From: Mugil cephalus
Lineage: Eukaryota; Chordata; Actinopteri; Mugiliformes; Mugilidae
Direction: 5' to 3'
Length of the DNA: 64,000 bases
Assembly (NCBI RefSeq): GCF_022458985.1
Contig: NC_061789.1
Location: 8,536,357-8,600,356, forward strand
The notes under the pieces are model-generated. The model ran no database searches, was not told the DNA's origin, and was given only the letters and a program-made list of their open reading frames with translations. Of the stretch, positions 44,361 through 54,866 are shown piece after piece. Position numbers and translations under genes: made by a program. Each line of letters opens with the position of its first letter. Within the stretch, counting starts at the first letter, position 1.

Positions 44361-46347
44361 TTAGGACACCAGTACTGTGGGCCTGCAGAAAGCTCTGCCT
44401 ATTGATCTGAAGAACTTCTTGATGGTCCCAGGTTCCTGGGATTGTCTCTTCATCTAATAATAACAATAATAATAATGCACTGGTCTTATATAGCACTTCA
44501 TCATAGACACTCAAAGTCGCTTTACATTGAATGCATTATTCATTCGCTCACACTGTCACACCCTGGTGGAGGTAAACTAAACTGTCAACATGTGCCTACA
44601 GCCTCTCCGACCACCACCAACATCACTCACTCGCAATCATATGCCAGGGAGCACACACCTGGTTTTTAAAAGAAGACAAGATGACGTCTTCTACCAGTGG
44701 ATCCTCTAAGACCATGAGAGTCCACAGAGATGACTTCGAGCAGTGCAGATTCTTGCAGACGTCTTTGAATACGGCCTTGTCTATGTTCTTCATCTGGTCC
44801 TGGTTGATGTGAAGACCTTCACTCTCGACACCCTCCCAGAGTTTGGTGAATATCTGCTGGTGGATGTCATCAAGAGAGTCTGTAGCGGAGGTCACCTTTG
44901 ACTTTTTGAGAGCACGTGAAATGAGCTTCTCCGCTGCACCGCTCACGAATGATTTTTCCTCCGCTCTCACGTCCTGCTTGTCCTCAGGTTCAGAGGTGGA
45001 CACTGAAGCTGTGTCCGGAGGCACAGAGGTGTCCTCAGGGGCGACGTCTGTCACGTCGGGTGTCTGTGCTGTCACAGAGGTGTCCTCAGGTTCAGAGGTG
45101 GACACTGAAGCTGTGTCCGGAGGCACAAAGGTGTCCTCAGGGGTGACGTCTGTCACGTCGGGTGTCTGTGCTGGCACAGAGGTGTCCTCAGGTTCAGAGG
45201 TGGACACTGAAGCTGTGTCCGGAGGCACAAAGGTGTCCTCAGGGGTGACGTCTGTCACGTCGGGTGTCTGTGCTGGCACAGAGGTGTCCTCAGGTTCAGA
45301 GGTGGACACTGAAGCTGCGTCCGGAGGCACAGAGGCGTCCTCAGGTTCAGAGGTGGACACTGAAGCTGTGTCCGGAGGCACAGAGGTGTCCTCAGGGGTG
45401 ACGTCCGTCACGTCGGGCGTCTGTGCTGTCACAGGAGGAGACTCTTTGGGAAGTGGCTCAGGCGTCTCTTCCAAACTCTCTGGGACGTCACTTTGAAGAA
45501 GAAGAAGAAAAAGAAGTTTGACGTTTATTTCAAATATGAAGACAAAAAATATATATAAATAATATATAAAACTTTTGTCCTACTTGTTGCAGACTCCAGG
45601 TTTGTTTGACTCCAGATCTTCTTCTTTAGGGAGTGTTGGTTTGGAAGTGGCCACGAGTCTCAGGTGGAGACGTTGATGCTTGGACATCAGTCTCTTCTTC
45701 TCACTGCACAGCTTTTCAATGATGCGATCAACCATTTCCTCAAACAGTGCTTTGAGGGCAGTGTTGTACTGTCCACATGGTGTCGCAGGGGGAGTGCGGA
45801 CAAAGTGCATGCACTTCACATATGCTGCTGTCGCTACTCTGATGAGGATGCTCCTCAGGGAGTCCAAGATCTCATGGAAAACCTCGTCTGGAACCACCAG
45901 AATTTGAGGAAAGGTTTGAGGTATTGTCTCCCCCAAACCGGATGACAGGAACTCCCAGGGTTTAGCTCCTCTCCTCTTCTCCTCTGACAGCGATGATTGG
46001 TTAATGAGCTCCACCAAGTCAATCAGCAGCTCTACCAGGATGTATCTAGATAGATAGACAGATAGATACTTTACTCATCCCAAACTGGGAAATGAACAGG
46101 CACTCAACACCCTACATACTATATAACAGGGTAACACAATACTATATACACAATATTTACAAGACTTATAAAAATAAGTGAAGTACCTGGTCTTGCCATC
46201 AGGGGCTCCTGTGAGCAAAAAAGCCCACTGCTTGGGGTCAATCATCCCAATGTAGGAATTCACAACATGGTGAATCACGTCCACTGTAGTTGGTTCCTGT
46301 GGACTGTTTGGTGTTTGGTTCATGGCGTTGGTTCTCTTGGCTGCCAT
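44361..46347 (-). CDS. Unrecognised protein with 34-residue T/S/P/E-rich repeats, four exons
   Basis: I do not recognise this family. Minus-strand exons: 46347-46187, 46045-45584, 45490-44659, 44453-44361. They total 1548 nt (515 aa), and every junction keeps frame with GT-AG sites. Layout: residues ~1-205 are a mostly helical-looking domain (TVDVIHHVVNSYIGMIDPK, RYILVELLIDLVELIN, EILDSLRSILIRVA, MVDRIIEKLCSEKKRL). Then come about four copies of a 34-residue acidic T/S/P-rich unit (TPDVTDVTPEDT…SVSTSEPED). A second helical domain follows (AAEKLISRALKKSK, IHQQIFTKLWEGVE, KNIDKAVFKDVCKNL), then a basic tail (TIKKFFRSIGRAFCRPTV). There is no signal peptide or TM helix. It sits antisense between two P450 genes. 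The last exon is chosen because it is in phase and ends soon after; the ATG at 46347 is the first in frame after the TATA box. Confidence 0.7.
45000..45440 (-). repeat. In-frame 102-bp tandem repeats in the unrecognised gene
   Basis: A 102-bp unit (34 codons) is repeated about four times with very few base differences, including a shorter internal duplication of 48 bp (DASVPPDAASVSTSEPE). The near identity implies recent expansion or homogenisation and probably length polymorphism. The reverse strand is also open across it purely because of the repeat composition. Confidence 0.85.
46046..46186 (-). mobile_element. LINE 3'-end fragment forming intron 1 of the unrecognised gene
   Basis: The 141-bp intron reads on the minus strand GTACTT, then sequence homologous to the 3' UTR of the LINE at 34010-34130 (CACTT…TTTTTATAA, CTGTAAATAT, CTGTTATATAGTAT, GGTGTTGAGTGCC), then TTTCCCAGTTTGGGATGAGT and a (TATC)n tail that ends in TATCTAG, the splice acceptor. 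Only about six bases at the donor are not attributable to the LINE. Confidence 0.7.
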
Positions 46348-46450
46348 CACTCAAAATTGCGTTTTGAAAAAAGTCTTTTCGAAAAAAGGGCTTGTAATCA
46401 CGACTTGTCAGTGTAATGAATACGAACTGAAGATGAAATGATTCCGTGAG

Positions 46451-46460
46451 CTATTTATAC
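46451..46460 (-). promoter_or_regulatory. TATA box of the unrecognised minus-strand gene
   Basis: On the minus strand the sequence is GTATAAATAG, an excellent TATA element, about 105 bp upstream of the ATG at 46347. It implies a 5' UTR of roughly 75-80 nt. Confidence 0.65.
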
Positions 46461-46490
46461 CCCTCCGGAATGCTCAGGTACCACAGGACT

Positions 46491-46588
46491 GTGACATCAT
46501 CAGGGACTCACTAATGGACTGTGACATCATCAGTGGGGGACTAACGGAATGTGACATCATCAGTGAGGGCCAGGAGGACTTCACTCCA
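46491..46588 (-). promoter_or_regulatory. Three tandem 30-bp units with CRE-like TGACATCA
   Basis: GTGACATCATCAG occurs at 46491, 46521 and 46551, an exact 30-bp period. The intervening segments are similar (GGACTCACTAATGGACT, GGGGGACTAACGGAAT). TGACATCA differs by one base from the CRE TGACGTCA. The array begins 31 bp upstream of the TATA box (relative to the minus-strand gene) and looks like a promoter-proximal enhancer. Confidence 0.55.
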
Positions 46589-47519
46589 TTCTATCCTGAG
46601 ATCTACCTATCTACAGTGTGTATAAAATAAATAAATAAATACTTTACTCTTAGCCATCAAGGCTTTGCTGCTGAGAAGCTTCCCCTCAATATGATGCTCC
46701 CACCACTGTGCTGATTTTCAGGAATTAGAAACACTTTATAAAATACTTAAAATAGTGTGTACTGGTAACAACTTTAAAAATGTGGCAGTTCTTTCATTTC
46801 AGTCCTCCCTAGGGTCAGCTTATGTCACTGGTAGTAGCTGCTCTGCCTTAGACAAGAGAATGAAGGTCCGTGAAAATACCCCTGATAGTGATGATGATGA
46901 TGATGATGACGAAGACTAATACTACTACTAATTTATACTTCTAGTACTTCATAAGCGCCACATAGGGACGCAACAAATGAAAACCAACAAGCATATCTTG
47001 TTTTTCTCGCTTTTTTGAATAATATTGTGTTGAACAAGGTTTTACTTCATTGGCTTGTACTGGTTCTAACCAGAAACACAGCTGTGGTATTTACCAGAAA
47101 ACATTCCTCTCACTTACTGATTAGAAATCTATGTTGTTTCATAAGTCTGTGCACTGGAAACACACTGACTCAACTGAGCCGTTGTTGATTCTGTGAAGCA
47201 CAACAGATAAGGACGCAGTGACGTACAGGCTCTATCTGTGAGTGCTCCCTGCCTTAGTTGGAGCCATGATGCTCCAGTGTAGCTCTTTGGCCGAACATGA
47301 CCATTCTCCCAAAGGTGCTGCATCGGTTGTATGTGAACCAGCCTATAAAGCTTACACTTTAAGCCTGCCAAAGTCTAACTCCGCCCACATGAACACCTAA
47401 AACACGACAAAACAGGAAGTTCTGGTTGCTGCCACCTTGCAGTCGTTGAGCCATTTCCCTGAGGAGCAGCTGCGTACAGGTTTTCCCACAAGAGAAGTCC
47501 TTCACTTGATTCTGCCATC
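46589..47519. other. Intergenic region upstream of CYP2K-like gene 2
   Basis: Contains an (AAAT)n run near 46626, a (GAT)n run at 46888-46912 and a TATA-like CCTATAAAG (47342-47350), 170 bp before the ATG at 47520, which is a plausible core promoter for the P450 gene. No other feature seen. Confidence 0.45.
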
Positions 47520-50104
47520 ATGTTTGAAGAATTTCTTCAGGCCTACACTTCGATCTCCCTGTTTGGGATTGTTTTTGGTCTCCTGGTACTCAACCTTCTG
47601 TACTCCAAACCCAGCCTCCGAGAGCCTCCAGGACCCAGACCTCTCCCTCTGCTTGGTAACCTGCTTCAGATGGATCTCAAGAAGCTTGACCAAGCTCTTT
47701 TTGAGGTGAGAATTGTACATCTTAAACCATGCAACTGTGTCCTTTACATCAACAGGAGGCTGTTTTTGTGAGTTACATTTCAACTTTACCTGCATTTTGT
47801 TTAGCTTTCCAAAAAATACGGACCAGTGTTCAGGGTCTACTTTGGACCAAAGAAGGTGGTGGTCCTGGCAGGTTACAGGGCCGTCAAACAGGCCCTGGTA
47901 AACCACGCTGACGAGTTTGGGAACAGAGAGATCACTCCTATCTTTTATGATTTCAACAAGGGACATGGTGAGAAAACACTTTCGTCTTATTTACTTCCAT
48001 CCTTGTTCAAACACGCCAACCCCCCCTTTTCTTTGCTACCAGGCATACTGTTTTCTAATGGTGACTCGTGGAGAGAAATGAGGCGATTCGCTCTAACTAC
48101 GCTGAAAGATTTTGGCATGGGAAAGAAGATCAGTGAAGTGAAAATATCTGGCGAATGTCACTACCTGGCCCAAGAATTTGAACGGCATGAAGGTACCTTA
48201 TCTTGAGCACTGGGCGTCTAGTAGAAAACTACCAACAAACAATGATCTAAGTCAACCCATTGTCTTTTGGTTAATGTTATTTTTTGTGTAATCGTCTGAA
48301 AACATAAAATCTGTGTGTTTTTGTTGCCTAAAGCTGGGGACGGACCACACAACTGTCATAGTTTCATACAGATTTTGAAAAGACTAAGGGTATACGCTAA
48401 CAAACTGGCTTCAGCAGATTTTTGTAAAGCCAACTGAACGCATCAAACTCGACAGTTTCTTTGGTTGAGGTTTGCTTTGTGGAAGCAGTATTTTAATTTT
48501 TTATTTATTTAATTTTTTATTTAATGACTTAGACCCTCAGGGAATGGTTTCTTCTAAATTCATTTAAGAAATAACACAGAACAACCAGTACTACCACCTA
48601 CCACAATCAGTGATACCACAGAAAACCCAGAGATTTTTGTCACTTTTTTTTTTTTTTTCCCACAGGTAAACCCTTCAACAACGCCCGGGCCATTCATTTT
48701 GCTGCTTCAAATATTATATCAGCTATAATATTTGGAAAGAGATTTGAATACAATGACCCCGTCTTCCAAACGATGGTGGAAAGAGACAATGAGACAATCC
48801 ATCTGACCGGTTCAGCTTCTATCATGGTACTCGAGAAAGCCTATATAAATATATATGAATGAAAGACTTGTGAACGATGGCCCGTGGTCCATAAAATACT
48901 TTTGTTAAATTGTTGTTAAATGACGTCCACTATCACAGATATACAACTTATTTCCTTGGCTGGGCCCTTGTCTTAAAAACTGGAGGGATAGCATGAAGAA
49001 CGTGGAAGCCAACAAGGCGGAGCTGAATGAGATCATAGCACATCTAAAGGAGACTTTGGACGCGGACGTGTGCCGATGCTTTGTTGATGCATTTTTGATA
49101 TGTAAGCAAAATCTGGAGGTGAGGACTTTCTAGTAACTCCCGTGTGTCCACTCCAGGGCCGATGATGTTCATCACTAAGCATTTTTCCTTCATTTTGTTG
49201 CGCCAGGAGTCTGACACCAAGGCTTCACACTATCATGACGATAACCTGCTCTACACCGTCACCAACTTGTTTGCTGCCGGAACCGACACCACTGGAAACA
49301 CCCTCCGATGGGCTCTGCTTTACATGGCCAAGTACCCACGCATCCAGGGTGCAGAAATTCACCGTCACGCAAGTAGCACTCTGCGTTTTTACACATTTAA
49401 TTTTATTTCACACGTGCTTTCAGACCAGGTTCAGGAGGAGCTGAGCAGGGTGGTCGGAAGTCGTCCGGTCCAAGTGGAGGACAGAAAGAACCTGCCATTT
49501 ACTGATGCGGTAATCCATGAGACGCAGAGACTTGCCAACATAGTCCCCATGGCCATTCCTCACAGAACAAGCAGGGACGTCACCTTTCAGGGCTACTTCA
49601 TCAAAGAGGTGAGGTCCACTCATATCAGTTTAAATCAACACTATTTGTTTTTCTTTGGTTCTGAAACCCGATTTCTTTTTTGACTGCAGGGTACTACCGT
49701 GTTTCCTCTCCTTACCTCTGTCTTGTTTGATGAGTGTGAGTGGCAGAGCCCGCACACTTTCAATCCTTCCCACTTCCTCAACGAGGAGGGTAGGTTCATC
49801 AGACGAGATGCCTTCATGCCCTTTTCTGCAGGTACGACAACTCGCTTTGGCTCCTTAGCCTTTACAGATATTTCACACACACACACAAGATCGCGTTTAA
49901 CGCAACTATTTTTCAGGTCGCAGGGTGTGTCTTGGAGAAGGTCTGGCCAGAATGGAGATGTTCCTCTTCTTCACTTCCCTCCTCCAGCGCTTTCGTTTCA
50001 CTCCTCCTCCTGGGGTTTCAGAGGAAGAGCTGGATATCACTCCAGTCGTCGGCTTCATTCTCTCTCCGCCGCCACACGAGCTCTGCGCCATCAGCAGGGT
50101 CTGA
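47520..50104 (+). CDS. cyp2k: Cytochrome P450 family 2, CYP2K-like (gene 2)
   Basis: Nine exons: 47520-47705, 47805-47967, 48043-48192, 48666-48826, 48939-49118, 49207-49348, 49424-49608, 49690-49831, 49917-50104. They total 1497 nt (498 aa). Exons 2-9 have exactly the same sizes as in gene 1; only exon 1 differs (186 against 210 nt). Visible features: membrane anchor [17 protein letters not shown], hinge [12 protein letters not shown], helix [11 protein letters not shown]-helix [13 protein letters not shown]-helix ETQR, haem loop [11 protein letters not shown]. All introns are GT-AG and mostly under 120 bp, so the gene is much more compact than its paralogue. It is a microsomal monooxygenase, in tandem with gene 1 and presumably a duplicate; substrate unknown. 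Confidence 0.94.
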
Positions 50105-51080
50105 TACGCACCGACAATCTCCTACTGAGACAACATTGACAACAGGCCTCCAGTGCTATTTGGGCCAAGGACGCCAAAGCTAATGTGCGGCCTTGTGATC
50201 GGCTCAGCAGCGATGGGGGCGGGGCCTATTGTGTGCAGGATGCTTAGATTGACAGGTCTCTGCTAGTGTGGCGCTCTCTCTGAAACGGTGCACCGTAGAG
50301 ACAGATCCTGTATCTCTGAATGAGCGAAGTGCTGACTGAAAGATGACGTCTTCTGCCTCCATTTATCCCTTTACTGAAATATGTGGGATTCATGTTAATG
50401 TGTATTTTTAAAAAAATAATTTGTGGAGGTAAAATTTTAAAAAAAATATACATAAAAATGTATAATCAACCAAAGATTTTGCAACCCCGCAAATCCATCA
50501 TGTTTCCAGACACTACAGGACTCCCCCATCCATTCTCTGGTGAGTCAACTGTTTCAGAGGCACAAGGGAGACCTACACAGTATTAGTGGTGGTCATAATG
50601 TTATGTCAGATTGGCGTAAGGTTCATTATAATTCAAAAATAAATTCCTTTTGCTTGTTTTTTTTATTTATTCAAAAAGAATTCTCAGCTTCTTCAGACAC
50701 TGTACACACAGAAAGGGGAACATGCTTTGGATCTCATCCAGCTATGTATTTGTTTTACGTTAGCTAGCATAGAGGTATGACGACACGTAGAAAAGTGTTT
50801 TTATAAAAACCCCTTTAGATCAATTTTTTTGTTAACTGACGCTTATAGCAAAGACAAATCCGAGCCTAATTACTAAAATATTGCACTGTGTTTATTCTAT
50901 TGCTGATGGTTTTTGGCTGAACTTTGGGAATAAATTAATATAAAAATGCTACATTATTTGTTAAACACGTTGTTGTAAAAACACGGATGTTTTAAATAAC
51001 AGTACCACAATCACTTGATACAAAATAAACGACATCCGAGCCCTTCTGGTTCCCAAATGCTGCGTGGAGTCTGAAGTCTT
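50105..51080. other. Region between CYP2K-like gene 2 and the convergent minus-strand gene
   Basis: Holds a fragment of the dispersed repeat (50370-50495, AATCAACCAAAGATTTTGCA) fused to a Tc1-like remnant (50500-50625, ending GGTGGTCATAATGTTATG). AATAAA at 50638-50643 could end the P450 transcript. TTTATT at 50891-50896 is a minus-strand AATAAA about 190 bp past the stop of the HTH gene. Confidence 0.5.
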
Positions 51081-53586
51081 CTACGGCCCTTCCACTTTGA
51101 TGATGTTGATCTGCTGATCTTGTGACGAGTGGTTGGAGTTCACGCTGCAGTCCTGGAAAGTCCCCGCTGAGCAGCTGCTTGAGAAATCAGATGTTTTACT
51201 GTCAGATGCTCTAAAAGTCTGAGGATGGGACTGGTTATACGTAGACATGTAGGACTGTGTGTAAGGCGGCATGAGGGCTTGGTTAGCCTGCTGCGTGTAC
51301 ACGGCTGCGTATGATTGGGTTTGAGGGGGAGTGTGAGTTAGAGGGAGGCTCTCTGCATTGCTACACGGTGGAAACCCATTCATGCTCGTGGGGCTCAGTC
51401 CTGGCAGCTTAAAGGCCTCTACATTCTCTAAACTCTCTAAAGTGTTGAAGCTGGGCTGGGTTTGGCTGCACTGAGTGTACGTGCCTTGACTAAAGCCGAA
51501 GGAGTCCTGACTGAAGGAGGTAGGTGCAGAAGCTGCAGGTAAAGCGGAGGGTGACGGGGTTTTGTTGTGCTGCTGCTGAACGCTGCTACAAGATCCCATT
51601 TTGGAGACAACGGCCTGCAGGGTGCTGAGGATCTGCTTCTGGATCTGCGTCTGCTGGGCCTGCTCCCTCTCCAGGCGGCACTGCTGCTCCACGAGCATCT
51701 TCACCACGAGGCCCAGGCTGCGCACCTCGGAGCCCAGGGTCTGAATCTGGTCCTGCAGACCGCCCCTCCCTCCCACGTCCTGGGCGGCCTGCTGCGGGCT
51801 CGGATTCCCCTCGCTGCGCGAGGCAGCCTGGCCTCCGGGGGTCTGCAGGCGGATGACCGCGGCCCCGGGAGCCGAGGACGCTAAAGCTCCGAGCGGCCGG
51901 TTAGGAAGACGGATCCCAACGCGAGGAGGAGGTTGAATGGAGCGGACGGAAAGCCCTGGTCTCTGAGTGAGGAAACGCCTGGGAGTGCTGCCAGCCCCGG
52001 GCTGACCTTCCATAACAGTCTGTAGGACAGGAGAGGATAACCAATTATTTATAATACTTTTTATGAATGAGGAAAAAAAATGTTGCACGCAGACTACAAT
52101 TATTACGGTAAAATTGTGAAAAATACTGTGGTGCACATTTTTGGTCATACAAGTTGTTCTCACCTTGTCTGTGGTGAGATCATAAGTTTCAGGTGGCTGT
52201 GACATAGCACTTCTAAGATCGGCTCCTTGGATGCTCGAGGAATCTCTCCTCAGCAACGATGCCACCTGGTGGAATGACTGTGGGGAAAAACAACGTGCAG
52301 ACGTTAACGCTGTCAACTTACATTAACTAAATTCTTCTAACTACATTCTGTTCTGGGTGTAATCATAGTCTGGGAAATCAGGAAGTGATCGAAGTAGCAG
52401 TAACGCCGTAGCCAAAGAACCAGGCCAACTTCCCCACCCGCGCTTCTTTTTGTGGCGGGAAGTTGGTCTGCAACCGCTGTCTCATCATATGGGGACGTTA
52501 AGCTTCAGGTTTGTGGGAGCTTTTTATTCTGCTTCATTGAAACTTTTATCCTCATCAAAGTCATTTTAGTGGATTCATTGTGCAGCCGATCACTTAACAA
52601 AAGCAGACGAGGTACAAAACCAGCAAATTTTACAGTTTAGGCTAATTAACTTTTCCAGTTTAACATGACACGCAAATTCCATCAATAGTAACGAGCTATA
52701 ACTTCACTAATCATCACGTGCTTGATTGAGGACATTGGGATTTAATCATTTGCAATTCCACTTTGACACAGCAACATTCAGACATGAAAAATAACAGTTT
52801 TATATTTTGTTATATATTGGTGACTAGGCCTACTTCTTGTTCAAAGGTGATGCTAAGTGTTTATAGTTCTAAGGTACTCATCCTAAATTCAGAGAAAAAG
52901 GAGAAATAAAATATGCATAACAAAGAAAATATGAATATATTTACCTTCATCCTGTGCGACAACGCTTTATCCAAAAGTCTTTTTCGAGCCGCCAGCATTG
53001 AACTGGTGGCTGGAGAAGGTGTGGCCCTCCTCCTCGTGAATGCCCCAGAAGCCGTGAGCGTGGGAGACCCGGCGCCCGGCTCTGCCCTCGTCACAGTGGA
53101 CTGAGGAGCTCTTCGTTGGCCGGTCTGCGCCAGGGATGTGACGCTAACGATCTGAATGTCATTTTCTTCCCTGTTTTCATCCCGCTGCTGTTCTGGCCGG
53201 CCGCCTCCGCTTGTCTCCCCAGAACCGGACGAATTCCCACCGGCCTCTGAATTTGTGGAGGCCTGTTTGGCGAATTCAGCAGATGCTGCGAAGCCGGCAT
53301 GGTGAGACGCCTCCCGCAGGAGGTTTTGCAGACGGATGTTACTCCAGCTCTCTTGCACCGCCCCGGTTCGAGGGTGCACCTGCGCCGGTGATGAGCTGCT
53401 TCCGGCCTCCGCGGGTCTGACCCTCCCCGGCGGCCTCCCCTGGAACTCCCTCAGGAAGAGGTAGATGGCCTGAGCGGAAACCTTGATGTTCTCCAGCTCC
53501 AGCACGGCTTTGATCTTACGGAAACTCAGACCAGCCTTCCGCAGCTCCACCACTTTGTGTTTGGCAGCGTCATCGAGCCGGCCCAT
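51081..53586 (-). CDS. Nuclear-type protein with N-terminal Tc1/paired-like helix-turn-helix
   Basis: I do not recognise the named gene. Minus-strand coding exons: 53586-52945, 52277-52164, 52019-51081, giving 564 aa in phase with GT-AG junctions. Residues 1-55 (MGRLDDAAKHKVVELRKAGL, SFRKIKAVLELENIKVSAQA, IYLFLREF) match the pattern of a Tc1/Tc3-type HTH. Residues ~60-210 are disordered and Ser/Gly/Arg-rich. About residues 335-390 form a likely coiled coil (LQDQIQTLGSEVRSLGLVVK, MLVEQQCRLEREQAQQTQIQ). The C-terminus is Gln/Ser/Tyr-rich and ends IIKVEGP, a ΨKxE sumoylation-type motif. This suggests a DNA-binding regulator. MGRLDD is taken as the start because the upstream open frame crosses an acceptor (53609-53610). 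A non-coding first exon ends at 54605. Confidence 0.75.
52278..52944 (-). other. Intron of the HTH gene, 667 bp
   Basis: Phase-0 intron between the HTH exon and the DLRSAMSQPP exon. I see no repeat or additional gene in it. Confidence 0.5.
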
Positions 53587-53608
53587 TGTCTCACTCTCGC
53601 GCTGTAAT

Positions 53609-54604
53609 CTGTGATAGATCAAGACAATAAAAATCTGATTAATGAATGAATACAATAGATGTCAACGGAGCAATGGTGCCACTATTAGTAAAAATGTTTT
53701 GCAATGTCTATACGCCTATTTTCTCAAAACGTACTCATGTTATATCAATAAACCCTGTCACAGTAAAACCAGAAACATTTTTTTCTCCTAAAGATAAAGT
53801 CCTTGACGTAACAGAAAACAAAAGGTTTAAAGTTTAAAACTCTTTGATATCTTATAATGGAGTGCTCTCTTTACATTAGTGTCAGTTATTTTAAAGTCTG
53901 AGTGCAAGGTGGCTGCTGACTTTTGGAACAAGGTTTCAGGATCTCAAGTAATGCCCTGAAAAGCAAATCAGCATCCGAGACTTTGGTGACTTGGAAAACC
54001 CAGGTTTTTATTGTTCCTTTTATATGTTTCTCGTTCTAAATTTGGACCCAATAAAACAATGCAATTATGTGATCAATGCAAACAATTATCTTAATTAAGT
54101 GTTAAAATGACCATCGTGCTTGTGGAGATGAGTTTTTCACTTGCACTACTGCTCCTGTTAACGATCACTTCTTAAATGCATTAAAAACTTGGCTCATTGC
54201 TTTGCATGACCTGATCTTTGCCAACCACCCGTTAACAAGACACAGCCACAGGAAGCAAATCAGGACCTGAGACAATTGTCACATTAACTGAGAGCTCACG
54301 TCTCCTGGAGAACCCAAACTTTTACACGGTACCCCTTTTATAAGACATAGAAGTTTATATTTCACTCTTAATGCGGTTGTTTCCTTTAAAAGCTGAAATG
54401 CACGTTTCATCTTTAACTTGCCTGTAGCTTGTTGACATGACTTCGCCCACTACTTACTAATCACAGTTACAGAAGTTTTGACCAGGGATGCCCAAACACG
54501 TGCAGGCTACTGTCTACAGTGATCCACACATGGAATGAAATCTGTAGCTGATCTTGCTAACGATAACAGCTAGCACAGCATCGTTATAAACTACCAGGAC
54601 TCAC
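53609..54604 (-). other. 5' UTR intron of the HTH gene
   Basis: On the minus strand it begins GTGAGTCC (donor at 54604) and ends CTATCACAG (53609). AT-rich, with no recognised element. The upstream exon is non-coding. Confidence 0.5.
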
Positions 54605-54605
54605 C

Positions 54606-54866
54606 TTACAGCAAAGACGGAAACCCGACTGGTTCTTCCTCTTCGCTTAATTCACTCCATGCGCTAGTATGAACCACGCAGCCGTTGCATGGCTAAAATG
54701 CGGTTGTAGACATGTAAACTGTCAGCTTATCCTTAACAACGTAAAATAAACAAATGAGTTGTAAGTGGCGCTCGGGTGTCTACGTCACTTCCGCCCGTCG
54801 TCATCACGAAGCGACGTTTTCTCAGGCCACCAGTGGTCGAAGCGATTCCACCTCGTTTGGAAGAAA
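54606..54866. promoter_or_regulatory. Divergent promoter between the HTH gene and RNPS1
   Basis: The first exon of the minus-strand HTH gene ends at 54605 and the first exon of RNPS1 ends at 54867, so both transcription starts fall in this roughly 260-bp interval. It contains TACGTCACTTCCG (54781-54793), a CRE-like half joined to an ETS-type CACTTCCG, the usual mark of TATA-less housekeeping bidirectional promoters. CpGs are locally enriched (CCGCCCGTCGTCATCACGAA). Confidence 0.55.

Noticed and set aside
44245-44514. Alternative reading of the last exon (DEETIPGTWDHQEV frame)
   Set aside because: Phase from the previous exon is 0 and gives the 30-codon basic tail ending at 44361. The other frame would need a different donor and runs into low-complexity sequence.
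44843-45496. A 217-codon plus-strand open frame over the 102-bp repeats
   Set aside because: It is the mirror of the minus-strand repeat exon. The repeat composition keeps both strands open, while only the minus strand connects through splice sites to flanking in-frame exons and a TATA box.
51567-51884. 105-codon plus-strand Leu/Gly-rich frame
   Set aside because: Antisense shadow of the coiled-coil exon of the minus-strand HTH gene; no splice or start context of its own.
53641-53655. Upstream extension of the HTH protein (MYSFINQIFIV...)
   Set aside because: The extension crosses a good splice acceptor (TATCACAG) and is hydrophobic sequence unlike the rest. MGRLDD just after the acceptor is the better start.
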